A stretch of 64,000 nucleotides of DNA, taken from NCBI RefSeq assembly GCF_009177065.1, contig NZ_WEZF01000008.1, positions 124,001-188,000 on the forward strand, given 5' to 3'. The position numbers were made by a program, and so were the translations under genes. Below, one piece after another: positions 9,925 to 18,709 of this stretch; positions within the stretch are counted from its first letter, which is position 1, and each line of letters begins with the position of its first letter. The notes under the pieces are model-generated. The model saw nothing but the letters and a program-made list of their open reading frames with translations, did no database searches and was not told the DNA's origin. Source of the DNA: Tautonia marina (GTDB lineage: Bacteria > Planctomycetota > Planctomycetia > Isosphaerales > Isosphaeraceae).

Positions 9925-11246
9925 GCTCGTTGCCCTCCGACCGTCTCGATCGCTGTCACCCGCCGGGAGAAGAATCCCCAGCTCATCGCCAGGCTCACGC
10001 TCGTCAAGAGCGCGACGATCCCACAGGTCACGGCGAAGAAGGTCATGAACGATTCCCCGGTCGGCAAGAGCCCCCGAGCGATCATCAATGCCGCGTAGCC
10101 AAGGTAACCGGCCGAGTCGGCCACGTACATCAGGAAGCCCAGGTTCCCCCGGTCCCTCGTCATGGCGATCAATCGTTCAAAAATCGTGGTGTGGATCGCC
10201 ACGTACGGCAGATAGAGTCCGGTGCCGATCAAGACCATGAACGCGAACCCGCCGACCCACGATTGCCGAAGCGCCACCAGGGCGAACAGCATCATCACCC
10301 CTCCGGTCAGGGCCACGGCGATCGACGTGAAAAATGCCCGGCGGTTGTTGAGGATCAGGACGCTCATCCCGTTCGCCAGCAGCACGAACAGCGTAACCAG
10401 CACCTCCGAAGTCGCGAACGTCGCCGGCACGGCCTCCACCCCCAACCCCCGCCAGAGTTCGGGCATGAAGTCGGCCCGGATACTTCGCAGCACCGTGATG
10501 AGCACGTAGGCCAGGACGATCAGCATCAATCCCGGCCCGTACTTCATGATCATCGCCACCCGGTCGTGCCGATCCATCGCCGATCGGTGCCCCCGGCGTT
10601 CGATGTCTCGGCGGTCGGGGGGTGGAATTCGGGTCAGCATCCCGACAAACAACAGCAACGGCGGGACGAACATCAAGCCCGCCACGCCCGGCATCCAACG
10701 CTCGGACACCCCCTGATCGAGCAGCCACGTCCCGACCGACTTCGCTACCCCGTCGGCCAGGATGAAACTCCCGCACAGGCCCGCCGCCAGGGCCTCGGTG
10801 CTACGTCTCCCCTCGACGAACCCGAGCACCATGCCGAAGACCATCCCCAGCGCCAGGCCGTTGACGAACAGGCTGGCGACATGCAAGGGGGACGGCACCA
10901 CCGCGAAGAGCAGCAACGCCACCAGGGCCGACCCGTTCAGGACCAGGATCCCCGCCGCCCTGCGATTTGGCGGCAGCTCCGCAATCACCCGGATGCCGAC
11001 GATTTTCGAGATCGTGTAGCCGAACACCTGCGCCGTCACCAGGACCGTCTTCTCTTTCAGTCCCCAGATCAATCCCTCCTGAAACGCCGCCGCCGTGAAC
11101 GGCTTGCGAAAGGCGTACATGCAAAAATACGTCCCAAATGCCGCCACCAACGACCAGAGGGCGATCATGGGCATCGCGCGACCGACGCTGGCCCCGGACT
11201 CCGGTTCCGACTCGGCCTCGGCCGGTTGCTCCTGGGCAGTCGTCAT
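9921..11246 (-). CDS. DUF5690-type MFS permease, candidate organophosphonate transporter
   Basis: 441 residues with about 12 hydrophobic segments. The first helix region reads FGTYFCMYAFRKPF, which resembles the Y-x-R-K signature of the organophosphate:phosphate antiporter branch (GlpT/UhpT). The family is DUF5690 as I recall it. GGAGGAG precedes the start. Its place at the head of the minus arm of the phosphonate locus suggests it imports the phosphonate substrate; that is inference. No phnCDE ABC transporter is visible in the window. Confidence 0.8.
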   Translation of the reverse strand: MTTAQEQPAEAESEPESGASVGRAMPMIALWSLVAAFGTYFCMYAFRKPFTAAAFQEGLIWGLKEKTVLVTAQVFGYTISKIVGIRVIAELPPNRRAAGILVLNGSALVALLLFAVVPSPLHVASLFVNGLALGMVFGMVLGFVEGRRSTEALAAGLCGSFILADGVAKSVGTWLLDQGVSERWMPGVAGLMFVPPLLLFVGMLTRIPPPDRRDIERRGHRSAMDRHDRVAMIMKYGPGLMLIVLAYVLITVLRSIRADFMPELWRGLGVEAVPATFATSEVLVTLFVLLANGMSVLILNNRRAFFTSIAVALTGGVMMLFALVALRQSWVGGFAFMVLIGTGLYLPYVAIHTTIFERLIAMTRDRGNLGFLMYVADSAGYLGYAALMIARGLLPTGESFMTFFAVTCGIVALLTSVSLAMSWGFFSRRVTAIETVGGQRA

Positions 11247-11388
11247 GGAATAATCTCCTCCACGTCCCTCGACGTCGCATCCCGATTGGCCTCGGCGGCT
11301 CGACGCGACACTCGGCCGGCGGTCTGAATGGTCAAACGCGTTTCCAGCCTAACGCAACCCTGTGAAGATCGGATGGAGATCCGAGCCG
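11247..11388. promoter_or_regulatory. Divergent promoter region of the phosphonate locus
   Basis: The 142-bp spacer separates the two divergent arms and must hold promoters for both. I see the ribosome site for the minus arm (GGAGGAG) and one for the plus arm (GGAGAT, 8 bp before the ATG at 11389), but no clear -35/-10 pair or operator. No regulator gene is adjacent. Confidence 0.5.
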
Positions 11389-11973
11389 ATGGCCAACACT
11401 CCGGCCGAGACGATTGCCACCATCCGCCGCCTCTTTCTTGATCGCGGCCACGCCGAATACGGCGGCGAGGCCGTCTCGCAGCTTCAGCATGCGCTTCAGG
11501 CCGCTCACCTGGCCCGACAATCGGGGGCCGACCCCTCGTTGATCACCGCCGCCTTGCTCCACGACATCGGCCACCTGCTCCACGACCTGCCTGAGGACGC
11601 CGCGGAACAGGGCATTGACGACCATCATGAAGGGCTCGCCGGTCGATGGCTTTCCCAACATTTCGGGCCTGCGGTCGTTGATCCGGTCCGTTTGCATGTC
11701 GCCGCCAAGCGCTATCTCTGCGCCGTCGAACCATCCTACCGCGACCAGCTCAGCCCGCCATCCCAGCTCAGCCTGCAACTGCAAGGCGGCCCGATGTCGG
11801 CCGAGGAGGTCGAGCGCTTCCGCTCCTCTCCCCACCACGAGGCCGCCGTCTCCCTCCGCCGCTGGGACGATGAGGCCAAGGACCCGAACACAGCCGTTCC
11901 TGACTTCGACACCTATCTCCCCGTTCTCGAAGCCGCCCTCATTTCCGCTGATGCGCCCCGAGCCGATCCATGA
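11389..11973 (+). CDS. HD-domain phosphonate oxygenase (PhnZ-like)
   Basis: 194 residues. The start at 11389 is chosen over the in-frame GTG at 11362 because GGAGAT sits 8 bp upstream. The fold is a small HD-type mixed-valent di-iron enzyme: QHALQAAHLA supplies the first His, ALLHDIGHLLHD the HD pair, and DDHHEGLAGRWL the next histidines, followed by RLHVAAKRYL. This matches the phosphonate-operon HD family (TIGR03276), whose best-studied member PhnZ cleaves 1-hydroxy-2-aminoethylphosphonate to glycine and phosphate. The dioxygenase partner PhnY is not seen here. The stop overlaps the next start by 4 bp. Confidence 0.88.
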   Translation: MANTPAETIATIRRLFLDRGHAEYGGEAVSQLQHALQAAHLARQSGADPSLITAALLHDIGHLLHDLPEDAAEQGIDDHHEGLAGRWLSQHFGPAVVDPVRLHVAAKRYLCAVEPSYRDQLSPPSQLSLQLQGGPMSAEEVERFRSSPHHEAAVSLRRWDDEAKDPNTAVPDFDTYLPVLEAALISADAPRADP

Positions 11974-13127
11974 GCGATCCCTTTCCCCCTTCGGAACCTC
12001 CCGAAACCGTCGGCATCGTTGGGGCCGGTATCGTCGGTCTGGCGCATGCCTGGTCGGCGGCCCGTCGAGGCCATCAGGTGACGGTCTTCGAGCGATCACC
12101 AATCGCCTCCGGCGCCTCGGTGCGCAATTTCGGCATGGTCTGGCCTATCGGCCAGCCGAGCGGCGAAGCGCTGGCCATCGCCCTCCGGAGCCGAGCCTGC
12201 TGGCTCGAATTGAGCGAGCAAAGCAACATCTGGATCAACCCCTGCGGCTCGATCCACCTCGCCCACCGCGAGGATGAATGGGCCGTCCTCGAAGAATTTG
12301 CCCAGGTCGCCCCCGAACTCGGCTACTCCTGCGAGCTTCTCTCTCGATCCGAAGTCCTTGCCCGATCGCCGGGAGCAAATCCGGACGGCCTGCTCGGCGG
12401 ACTGTTCAGCCCGATGGAGCTGTGCGTCAACCCCCGCGCCGTCATCCGCACCCTGCCCGGCTGGCTGGCCGATCGCTTTGGCGTCTCCTTCCACCTCGGC
12501 ACCGCCATCACGCAGGTCGAGCCCGGCCTCGCCCGATCGGCCGATGGCCGCTCCTGGTCGTTCGATCGCCTGATCATCTGCGGTGGTGCCGATTTCGAGA
12601 CGCTTTTTCCCGACCTCTTGCACGGTTCCGGCCTCCGGCGCTGCAAGCTCCAGATGCTCAAGGCTGCTCCACAACCAAACGGCTGGACCCTCGGCCCTCA
12701 TCTCGCCAGCGGCCTGACCCTGCGGCACTACGCGAACTTTGAGGTGACCGACAGCCTCGCGGCCTTGAAGCAGCGCATCGCCGCCGAGACGCCGGAACTC
12801 GACCAGTACGGCATCCACGTCATGGCCTCGCAGAACGAACTCGGCGAGATCATCCTCGGCGATTCGCACGAGTACGACGACGCCATCGACCCGTTTGACA
12901 AGAGCCTGATCGACGATCTGATCCTCCGCGAACTTCGCCACGTGATTCAACTGCCCGACTGGTCGATCACCGAGCGCTGGCACGGCATCTACGCCAAGCA
13001 CGCCGCCGCTCCCGTGTTCGAGGCCGAGCCGATGCCCGGCGTCTCCGTCCGGACCGGAACCAGCGGATCGGGCATGACCATGTCCTTCGGCCTGGCCGAA
13101 CGCTCCTGGGAGACGACCCGATCATGA
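11970..13127 (+). CDS. FAD-dependent oxidoreductase of phosphonate catabolism (TIGR03364/HpnW type)
   Basis: 385 residues. The FAD-binding dinucleotide motif GIVGAGIVGLAHAWSAARRG is at the N-terminus, followed by FERSPIASGASVRNFGM, and a DAO-type C-terminus (VRTGTSGSGMTMSFGLAE). It overlaps both neighbours by 4 bp, so the three genes form a translationally coupled unit. By family knowledge such amine oxidases can convert 2-aminoethylphosphonate or N-alkyl derivatives to phosphonoacetaldehyde. Here that would feed the next gene and replace the usual PhnW transaminase, which is absent. Confidence 0.88.
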   Translation: MSDPFPPSEPPETVGIVGAGIVGLAHAWSAARRGHQVTVFERSPIASGASVRNFGMVWPIGQPSGEALAIALRSRACWLELSEQSNIWINPCGSIHLAHREDEWAVLEEFAQVAPELGYSCELLSRSEVLARSPGANPDGLLGGLFSPMELCVNPRAVIRTLPGWLADRFGVSFHLGTAITQVEPGLARSADGRSWSFDRLIICGGADFETLFPDLLHGSGLRRCKLQMLKAAPQPNGWTLGPHLASGLTLRHYANFEVTDSLAALKQRIAAETPELDQYGIHVMASQNELGEIILGDSHEYDDAIDPFDKSLIDDLILRELRHVIQLPDWSITERWHGIYAKHAAAPVFEAEPMPGVSVRTGTSGSGMTMSFGLAERSWETTRS

Positions 13128-13936
13128 CCCTCGCTTCGCCCCTTCCCATCGGCGCCATCCTGTTTGACTGGGCCGGAACCACCATCGACCACGGCAGCCG
13201 GGCCCCCGTCGAGGTCTTCGTCGAGGTCTTCCGCCGCGCCGACGTGCCGATCACCACCGCCGAGGCCCGCGGCCCGATGGGGATGGCCAAGCGCGAGCAT
13301 ATCGCCGCCATCCTTGCCGTCCCCCGAGTGGCCGAGGCCTGGCAATCCCGCTTCGGCCAACCCGCCACCGAGGCCGACATCGACCGCCTCTATGCCGACT
13401 TCCTCCCCTTACAAAAAGAGGTGCTGGCAAAGCACTCCGACGTGATTCCGGGCATTCCCGAGGTCGTCGCCGAATGCCGTCGCCGAGGGATCCGGATCGG
13501 CTCCAGCACCGGCTACACCCGCGCCTTGATGGAGGTCGTCGCCCCGATCGCCCGCGCCCAGGGCTTCGACCCTGAGGTCATCCTCTGCGCCGACGACACC
13601 CCGAAAGGCCGCCCCGCCCCCTGGATGATCTTCCGGGCCGCCCAGGCGCTCGACGTCTTCCCCATGTCCCGCGTTGTCGTGGTCGATGACACCGTTCCCG
13701 GGATCGAGGCCGGCCGCAACGCCGGCGCCTGGACCGTCGCCGTCACCCGGACCGGCAACGCCCTGGGCCTTTCGCTCGACGAACTCGCCCAGGTCGCCCC
13801 GAGCGACCTGGCCTCCCGCCTCAACTCTGCCGAGGCCACCTTCCGCAATGCCGGAGCCCACGCCGTCATCGAAAGCGTCGCCGACCTGCTCCCCGTGCTC
13901 GACACCATCGCCAAGGGCGATTCGAACCGCCCTTGA
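13124..13936 (+). CDS. phnX: Phosphonoacetaldehyde hydrolase (phosphonatase)
   Basis: 270 residues, the usual size. It is a HAD-superfamily enzyme: nucleophile Asp15 lies in LFDWAGTTID and the Schiff-base Lys56 in MGMAKREHI. The 41-residue gap equals that between Asp12 and Lys53 of the Bacillus cereus enzyme. Later motifs are RIGSSTGYT and VVVDDTVPGIEAG. It hydrolyses phosphonoacetaldehyde to acetaldehyde and phosphate. As last gene of the plus arm, it would use the aldehyde made by the FAD enzyme, and the dehydrogenase of the other arm might handle the acetaldehyde or a related intermediate. Confidence 0.93.
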   Translation: MTLASPLPIGAILFDWAGTTIDHGSRAPVEVFVEVFRRADVPITTAEARGPMGMAKREHIAAILAVPRVAEAWQSRFGQPATEADIDRLYADFLPLQKEVLAKHSDVIPGIPEVVAECRRRGIRIGSSTGYTRALMEVVAPIARAQGFDPEVILCADDTPKGRPAPWMIFRAAQALDVFPMSRVVVVDDTVPGIEAGRNAGAWTVAVTRTGNALGLSLDELAQVAPSDLASRLNSAEATFRNAGAHAVIESVADLLPVLDTIAKGDSNRP

Positions 13937-14083
13937 TCTCCACCCTGGCCAGGAAAGGCACGGTTGCCCTCAACCCCGCCCCTCCGTTAAACTGCGGTTC
14001 AACAATTGGCCGGATTGCGTGCCGATCCGGCCAACCGCGTTTTCGCTCTTGCTTCGCCTCGCCCTTGAGGGGGTTACCTGCCC

Positions 14084-16753
14084 ATGACCCTCCGCCGACG
14101 ACTCCGAGCCACCGGCGTGCTCCTTGCCTGTTGCATCTTCTTGCTCCCCGGAGCCGGTCCTTCGGCCAGGGCAGGGGAGGCCGATCCCCCGTCCGATCCG
14201 AATGCGCTCAGCTTCGAGCGCGACGTTCGACCGATTCTCAAGGAACACTGCTTCCACTGCCACGGCGAGGAACCGAAGCTGAAAAGCGGCCTCGACCTCC
14301 GCTTCGTCCAGACGATGCTCGACGGCGGCCTGACCGGCGAGGCGATCGTTCCCGGCGACCGCGACGGCAGCTTCCTCTGGCACCGGATCGACGCCGACGA
14401 GATGCCCCCCGGCGATGCCAAGCTTTCGGCCGAGCAAAAGGCGACCATCGCCGCCTGGATCGACGCCGGCGCCCCCACCCTCCGCCCCGAGCCCGAGGAA
14501 ATCCCGCCCCCCGGCGAGATGGTCCTGACCCAGGAAGACGCGGGTTTCTGGTCCTTCCAGCCGATCCAACGCCCCGACGTACCCGAGGTCGAGAACGACG
14601 CCTCCCTCGTCCGCACCCCGATCGACGCGTTTCTGCTCGATCGCCTTCAGGCCGAAGGGCTGAGCTTCGGCCCCGAGGCCGACCGCGCCACCTTCATCCG
14701 CCGCGCCTCGATGGACCTGCTCGGCCTGCCGCCGACCCCCGAGGAGGTCGCCGCCTTCCTCGCCGACGATGCCCCCGATGCCGTCGAGCGCCTCATCGAC
14801 CGCCTGCTCGAATCCCCTCACTACGGCGAGCGCTGGGCGAGACACTGGATGGACGTTGCCGGTTACGCCGACAGCGACGGCTACACCCTGGCCGACCCAG
14901 TCCGCCCCTGGGCCTATCGCTACCGCGATTACTTGATCCGAGCCTTCAACGCCGATCGCCCCTGGGATGAGCTCATCGTCGAGCAACTGGCCGGCGATGA
15001 ACTGGTTGCCCCCCCTTACGAGCAGCTCGGCCCCGAGGACCTCGACCGCCTCATCGCCACCGGCTTCCTCCGAATGGCCCCCGACGGCACCGCCGACCGC
15101 GAGGTTGACCCCGTCGTCGCCCGCAACGACGCCGTGGCCGAAACGATCAAGGTCGTCTCGACCGCCTTCCTCGGCCTGACCGTCGGTTGCGCCCAGTGCC
15201 ATTCCCACCGCTACGACCCGATCTCGCACGAAGACTACTTCCGCTTCCGCGCTCTGTTCGAGCCGGCCCTCGATGTTTCCGACTGGAAGCTGCCGAACGC
15301 CCGATTGATTTCCCTCTGGACCGACGCCGACCGCGAGCAGGCCAAGGCCGCCGCCGAGGCTCTCGCCCAGGTGAACAAGGAACGCGCCGAGGCCATCAAC
15401 GACCTCGTCAACCGCATCCTGGAGAAGGAGCTGGAGGCCGCCCCCGAGGAGCTTCGCCAGCCACTCCGCGAGGCCCGCGACCTCAAGCCCGCCGACCGCT
15501 CCGAGGAGCAGGTCGAGCTCTTGCGGACCTACCCCCGCGTTCTGGTCACCTCCGGCAACGTCAGCCTCTACGACGCCAAGGCGTACAACGCCATCACCGC
15601 CGACTTCGCCAAGCGCACCGCCGCCGTCGAGCCGAAGCGACCGGCCGACAACTACGTCCACGCCCTGACCGAGGTGCCCGGCAAGGTCCCCACCACCCAC
15701 CTGTTCCTCCGCGGCGATCCGAACCAGCCGGCCGAGGAAGTTGACCCCGGCGAGCTGACGATCCTCACCGTCGCCACCGGATCGCCCGACATCCCGATCG
15801 ACGACCCGAATCTCCCGACCACCGGCCGCCGTCTCGCCTATGCCCGGCACCTGACCAGCGGCGAGCATCCCCTGGTCGCCCGCGTGCTGGCCAACCGAGT
15901 CTGGATGCACCACTTCGGCCGCGGCCTTGTGGCCTCGACCGGCGACTTCGGCTTCCTCGGCGATCGCCCCTCGCATCCCGAGTTGCTCGACTGGCTGGCC
16001 GACGACTTCATGCAAGGCGGCTGGACTCTCAAGCGCTTGCATCGAATGATCATGACCTCGACCGCCTATCGCCAGGTCTCGACCCGACGCCCTGAGCTTG
16101 ACGCGATCGATCCCGAGAACGTCCTCGTCGGCCGCCAGAACGTCCGGCGCCTGGAGGCTGAAACGGTCCGAGATGCCATCCTCGCCACCTCCGGCGCGCT
16201 CAACCCCGAAGCGTTCGGCCCCCCCGTCCCCGTCGCTCCCGACGAGGCCGGGCGGATCATCGTCGGCAAGGACAACCGCGACTCCGCCGGCCGCCCCTCA
16301 AACGCCGATCAGTCGCTCGGCAATGCTGCCCGCCGCCGCACCCTTTACGTCCAGATCCGACGGACGATGCCCCTGGGCCTGACCGAGTCGTTCGACCCTC
16401 CCGACCTCTCCCCGAGCTGCCCCCAGCGCGACAGCTCGACGGTCGCCCCGCAATCCCTCATGCTCATGAACAATCCGTTCGTCCTGGAGCACTCCGAGAC
16501 GATGGCCGACCGCGTGATGGCCTCAGCCGGTAACGACGCCACCGCTCGCGTCCGCCTCGCCTGGCAGCTTGCCTTCGCCCGAGAACCAGATGCCGAGCAA
16601 GTCGCCGGTGCGCTCGACTACCTCGACCGCCAGCGCGCCACCCTCGCCGAGCAAGTCAAGGCCGACGCCCCCGACGCTGACCCCGACCGCCTCGCCCTGG
16701 CGAGCTTCTGCCACGCCTTGCTCTGCTCCAACGGATTCCTTTACGTCGATTGA
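14084..16753 (+). CDS. Planctomycete cytochrome C (PSCyt1)-DUF1549-DUF1553 protein
   Basis: 889 residues with a signal peptide (VLLACCIFLLPGAGPSARA). The PSCyt1 domain has one haem site, CFHCH, near residue 64. A DUF1549 domain follows (TPIDAFLLDRLQAEGL onward), then a coiled, charged linker and a C-terminal DUF1553 with LANRVWMHHFGRGLV. Such proteins are hallmarks of planctomycetes and are thought to act in the periplasm, perhaps in polymer breakdown or electron transfer; the function is unproven. The DUF1501 partner starts 37 bp downstream, the usual pairing. Confidence 0.92.
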   Translation: MTLRRRLRATGVLLACCIFLLPGAGPSARAGEADPPSDPNALSFERDVRPILKEHCFHCHGEEPKLKSGLDLRFVQTMLDGGLTGEAIVPGDRDGSFLWHRIDADEMPPGDAKLSAEQKATIAAWIDAGAPTLRPEPEEIPPPGEMVLTQEDAGFWSFQPIQRPDVPEVENDASLVRTPIDAFLLDRLQAEGLSFGPEADRATFIRRASMDLLGLPPTPEEVAAFLADDAPDAVERLIDRLLESPHYGERWARHWMDVAGYADSDGYTLADPVRPWAYRYRDYLIRAFNADRPWDELIVEQLAGDELVAPPYEQLGPEDLDRLIATGFLRMAPDGTADREVDPVVARNDAVAETIKVVSTAFLGLTVGCAQCHSHRYDPISHEDYFRFRALFEPALDVSDWKLPNARLISLWTDADREQAKAAAEALAQVNKERAEAINDLVNRILEKELEAAPEELRQPLREARDLKPADRSEEQVELLRTYPRVLVTSGNVSLYDAKAYNAITADFAKRTAAVEPKRPADNYVHALTEVPGKVPTTHLFLRGDPNQPAEEVDPGELTILTVATGSPDIPIDDPNLPTTGRRLAYARHLTSGEHPLVARVLANRVWMHHFGRGLVASTGDFGFLGDRPSHPELLDWLADDFMQGGWTLKRLHRMIMTSTAYRQVSTRRPELDAIDPENVLVGRQNVRRLEAETVRDAILATSGALNPEAFGPPVPVAPDEAGRIIVGKDNRDSAGRPSNADQSLGNAARRRTLYVQIRRTMPLGLTESFDPPDLSPSCPQRDSSTVAPQSLMLMNNPFVLEHSETMADRVMASAGNDATARVRLAWQLAFAREPDAEQVAGALDYLDRQRATLAEQVKADAPDADPDRLALASFCHALLCSNGFLYVD

Positions 16754-16790
16754 TTCAATCCGATCCGATCCGCTTTCCCGGAGAAGGCTC

Positions 16791-18245
16791 ATGGCTGCTC
16801 ATCGAGCCGTCGGCTGCTCGTCTCGCCGTCACTTCCTGGCCTCGCAAGGCGTGGGCATCGGCTCCCTCGCCCTCGCCTGGCTCGCGCACCAGGAGCGTGC
16901 TTCGGCTCGGCAGGAAGGCCCGAGCAAGCCGACGCTCGAAACCCCGACCTACGACCTCACTCCCAAGGCTCCCCCCGCCCCCGCTCGGGCGAAGAACATG
17001 GTCTGCCTGTTCATGCAAGGGGGTCCGAGCCACCACGACCTGTTCGACCCGAAACCCGAATTGACCCGCCGCAACGGCCAGGCGTTCACCGGCGAGATCA
17101 AGTTCGACAACGCCGGCCAGGCCAGCTCGAAGCTATTCGCCTCCCCCTGGAAATTCCATCGTCGCGGCGAGTGCGGCATGGAGCTGAGCGAGCTGCTCCC
17201 CGGCCTCGGCGAGGTGGCCGACGACATTAGCTTGATCCGGTCGATGCACACCGGCGTCAACAACCACGGCCAGTCGATCTCCGCCATCCACACCGGCCGC
17301 ATCCAGCGCGGTCGGCCGACGGTCGGCTCGTGGCTCTCCTACGCCCTCGGCACCGAGAACCAGAACCTCCCCGCCTACTGCGTCCTGACCGATCCCGGCG
17401 GCCTGCCCGTCCTCGGGGTCGAGAACTGGTCGAACGGCTGGCTCCCCTCGCTTTATCAAGGGACGGCCATCCGGCCGAAAGAGCCCCGCATCGCCGACCT
17501 CGAACCTCCCGACCACTACGCAGGCCAGGTCCAGCGCCAGTTTCTTGACTACCTCGGCACGATCAACCGCGACCACCTCTCCCAGTATCCCGGCGAGCTT
17601 GACCTCGCCGCCCGAATCAGCAGCTACGAGCTGGCCGCCCGCATGCAAGGCGCCGCCGCCGAGGCCCTCGACATCTCCGAGGAATCAGCCGCCACGAAAC
17701 GCCTTTACGGCATCGACGACCCCGACTCCCAGGAATTCGGCACCCGATGCCTCATCGCCCGCCGCCTCATCGAGCGCGGGGTCCGCTTCGTGCAAGTTTG
17801 CACCGGCAATCAACACTGGGACCACCACGGCAACATCACCAACCTCTTACCCCGCATGTGCCGCCGCGTCGATCGCCCATCCGCCGCCCTCGTCCGCGAC
17901 CTGAAAACCCGCGGCCTGCTCGACGAGACCGTCGTCTGGTGGGGTGGCGAGATGGGCCGTCTTCCCGTCGTCCAGAACGAGGCCAACATCGGCCGTGACC
18001 ACAACACCTACGGCTTTAGCGCCTGGATGGCCGGCGGCGGGATCAAAGGGGGCTACGTCCACGGTGCGACCGACGAGTTCGGCATCCGAGCCGTCGAATC
18101 CCCCGTCTCCCACGCCGACTACCACGCCACCCTTCTGCACCTCTTCGGCCTCGACCACACCCACCTCACCTTCCCCCGCCCCGGCGGCACCGCCTCCCTC
18201 GTCGATGGCCAGGAGGCCCGCATCGTCACCGAACTGCTCGCCTGA
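16791..18245 (+). CDS. DUF1501 protein, Tat-exported, sulfatase-like fold
   Basis: 484 residues from the ATG at 16791, with GGAGAAGG upstream. The N-terminus has a twin-arginine signal, SSRRHFLASQGVG. Family features include MVCLFMQGGPSHHDLFDPKP, GRDHNTYGFSAWMAGGG and HLFGLDH, giving an alkaline-phosphatase-like metal-site pattern. Its enzymatic role is not established. Following the PSCyt1/DUF1553 gene closely, it is almost certainly co-transcribed with it. Confidence 0.92.
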   Translation: MAAHRAVGCSSRRHFLASQGVGIGSLALAWLAHQERASARQEGPSKPTLETPTYDLTPKAPPAPARAKNMVCLFMQGGPSHHDLFDPKPELTRRNGQAFTGEIKFDNAGQASSKLFASPWKFHRRGECGMELSELLPGLGEVADDISLIRSMHTGVNNHGQSISAIHTGRIQRGRPTVGSWLSYALGTENQNLPAYCVLTDPGGLPVLGVENWSNGWLPSLYQGTAIRPKEPRIADLEPPDHYAGQVQRQFLDYLGTINRDHLSQYPGELDLAARISSYELAARMQGAAAEALDISEESAATKRLYGIDDPDSQEFGTRCLIARRLIERGVRFVQVCTGNQHWDHHGNITNLLPRMCRRVDRPSAALVRDLKTRGLLDETVVWWGGEMGRLPVVQNEANIGRDHNTYGFSAWMAGGGIKGGYVHGATDEFGIRAVESPVSHADYHATLLHLFGLDHTHLTFPRPGGTASLVDGQEARIVTELLA

Positions 18246-18449
18246 TCTCTGCCCCGCTCCCCAGCAACGCAACCGCCCCCGATCGCCCCCCGAGCCACCC
18301 GCTCTGAGCGCGATCGCGGTCGGAACTCGCTTCTCCTCTCGTTCCCCCCGGGCCCCGACCCCTGACCGAGGGACGGGGAGCAAGGGACTCCCAATCCATT
18401 CCAGCGGATACCAGAATCGGCTTCTAAATCCGGTAAATTGGCGGCTCGG

Positions 18450-18467
18450 AGCCCCCCAAAAGGGGCT
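18450..18467 (+). terminator. Possible hairpin downstream of the DUF1501 gene
   Basis: AGCCCC and GGGGCT pair across a 6-nt loop. No T-run follows, and it lies 205 bp past the stop, so terminator function is weakly supported. The rest of the 300-bp spacer shows no gene. Confidence 0.3.
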
Positions 18468-18545
18468 ATTCTGTCCACTAAAACCAACTAGGGTTCCGAG
18501 TCTGTCAATTCGCCGGAACGCCCGTCCTACCAAAGCTTTCACTAG

Positions 18546-18632
18546 CGGAGGGGGAGGGATTCGAACCCCCGGAGACGTTGCCGCCTCAGCGGTTTTCAAG
18601 ACCGCCCCAATCGACCACTCTGGCACCCCTCC
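18546..18632 (-). tRNA. tRNA-Ser(UGA)
   Basis: Read on the minus strand, the 87-nt sequence folds as a class II tRNA. The acceptor stem is GGAGGGG with CCCCTCC, discriminator G. The D-arm contains CCAGAGTGGTCGA. The anticodon loop CTTGAAA gives anticodon UGA, and a long variable arm follows. The T-arm is GGGGGTTCGAATCCCTC. The CCA end is not encoded. It reads UCA codons. Confidence 0.95.
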
Positions 18633-18709
18633 AACAGGGTTTGCCTCCCAATCGGCGGTGGCCGTGGGGGGCAGTTCTTATCCTAGCGAATCGAGAGGGA
18701 GCAGGGTAG

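Noticed and set aside
7797-11327. 1176-codon open frame on the plus strand
   Set aside because: It runs antisense through the dehydrogenase and permease genes and out of frame through the epimerase gene; its product is Arg/Pro low complexity, typical of shadow frames in high-GC DNA.
13970-16042. 690-codon open frame on the minus strand
   Set aside because: Antisense to the PSCyt1/DUF1553 gene, Gly/Glu/Val-rich with no family resemblance.
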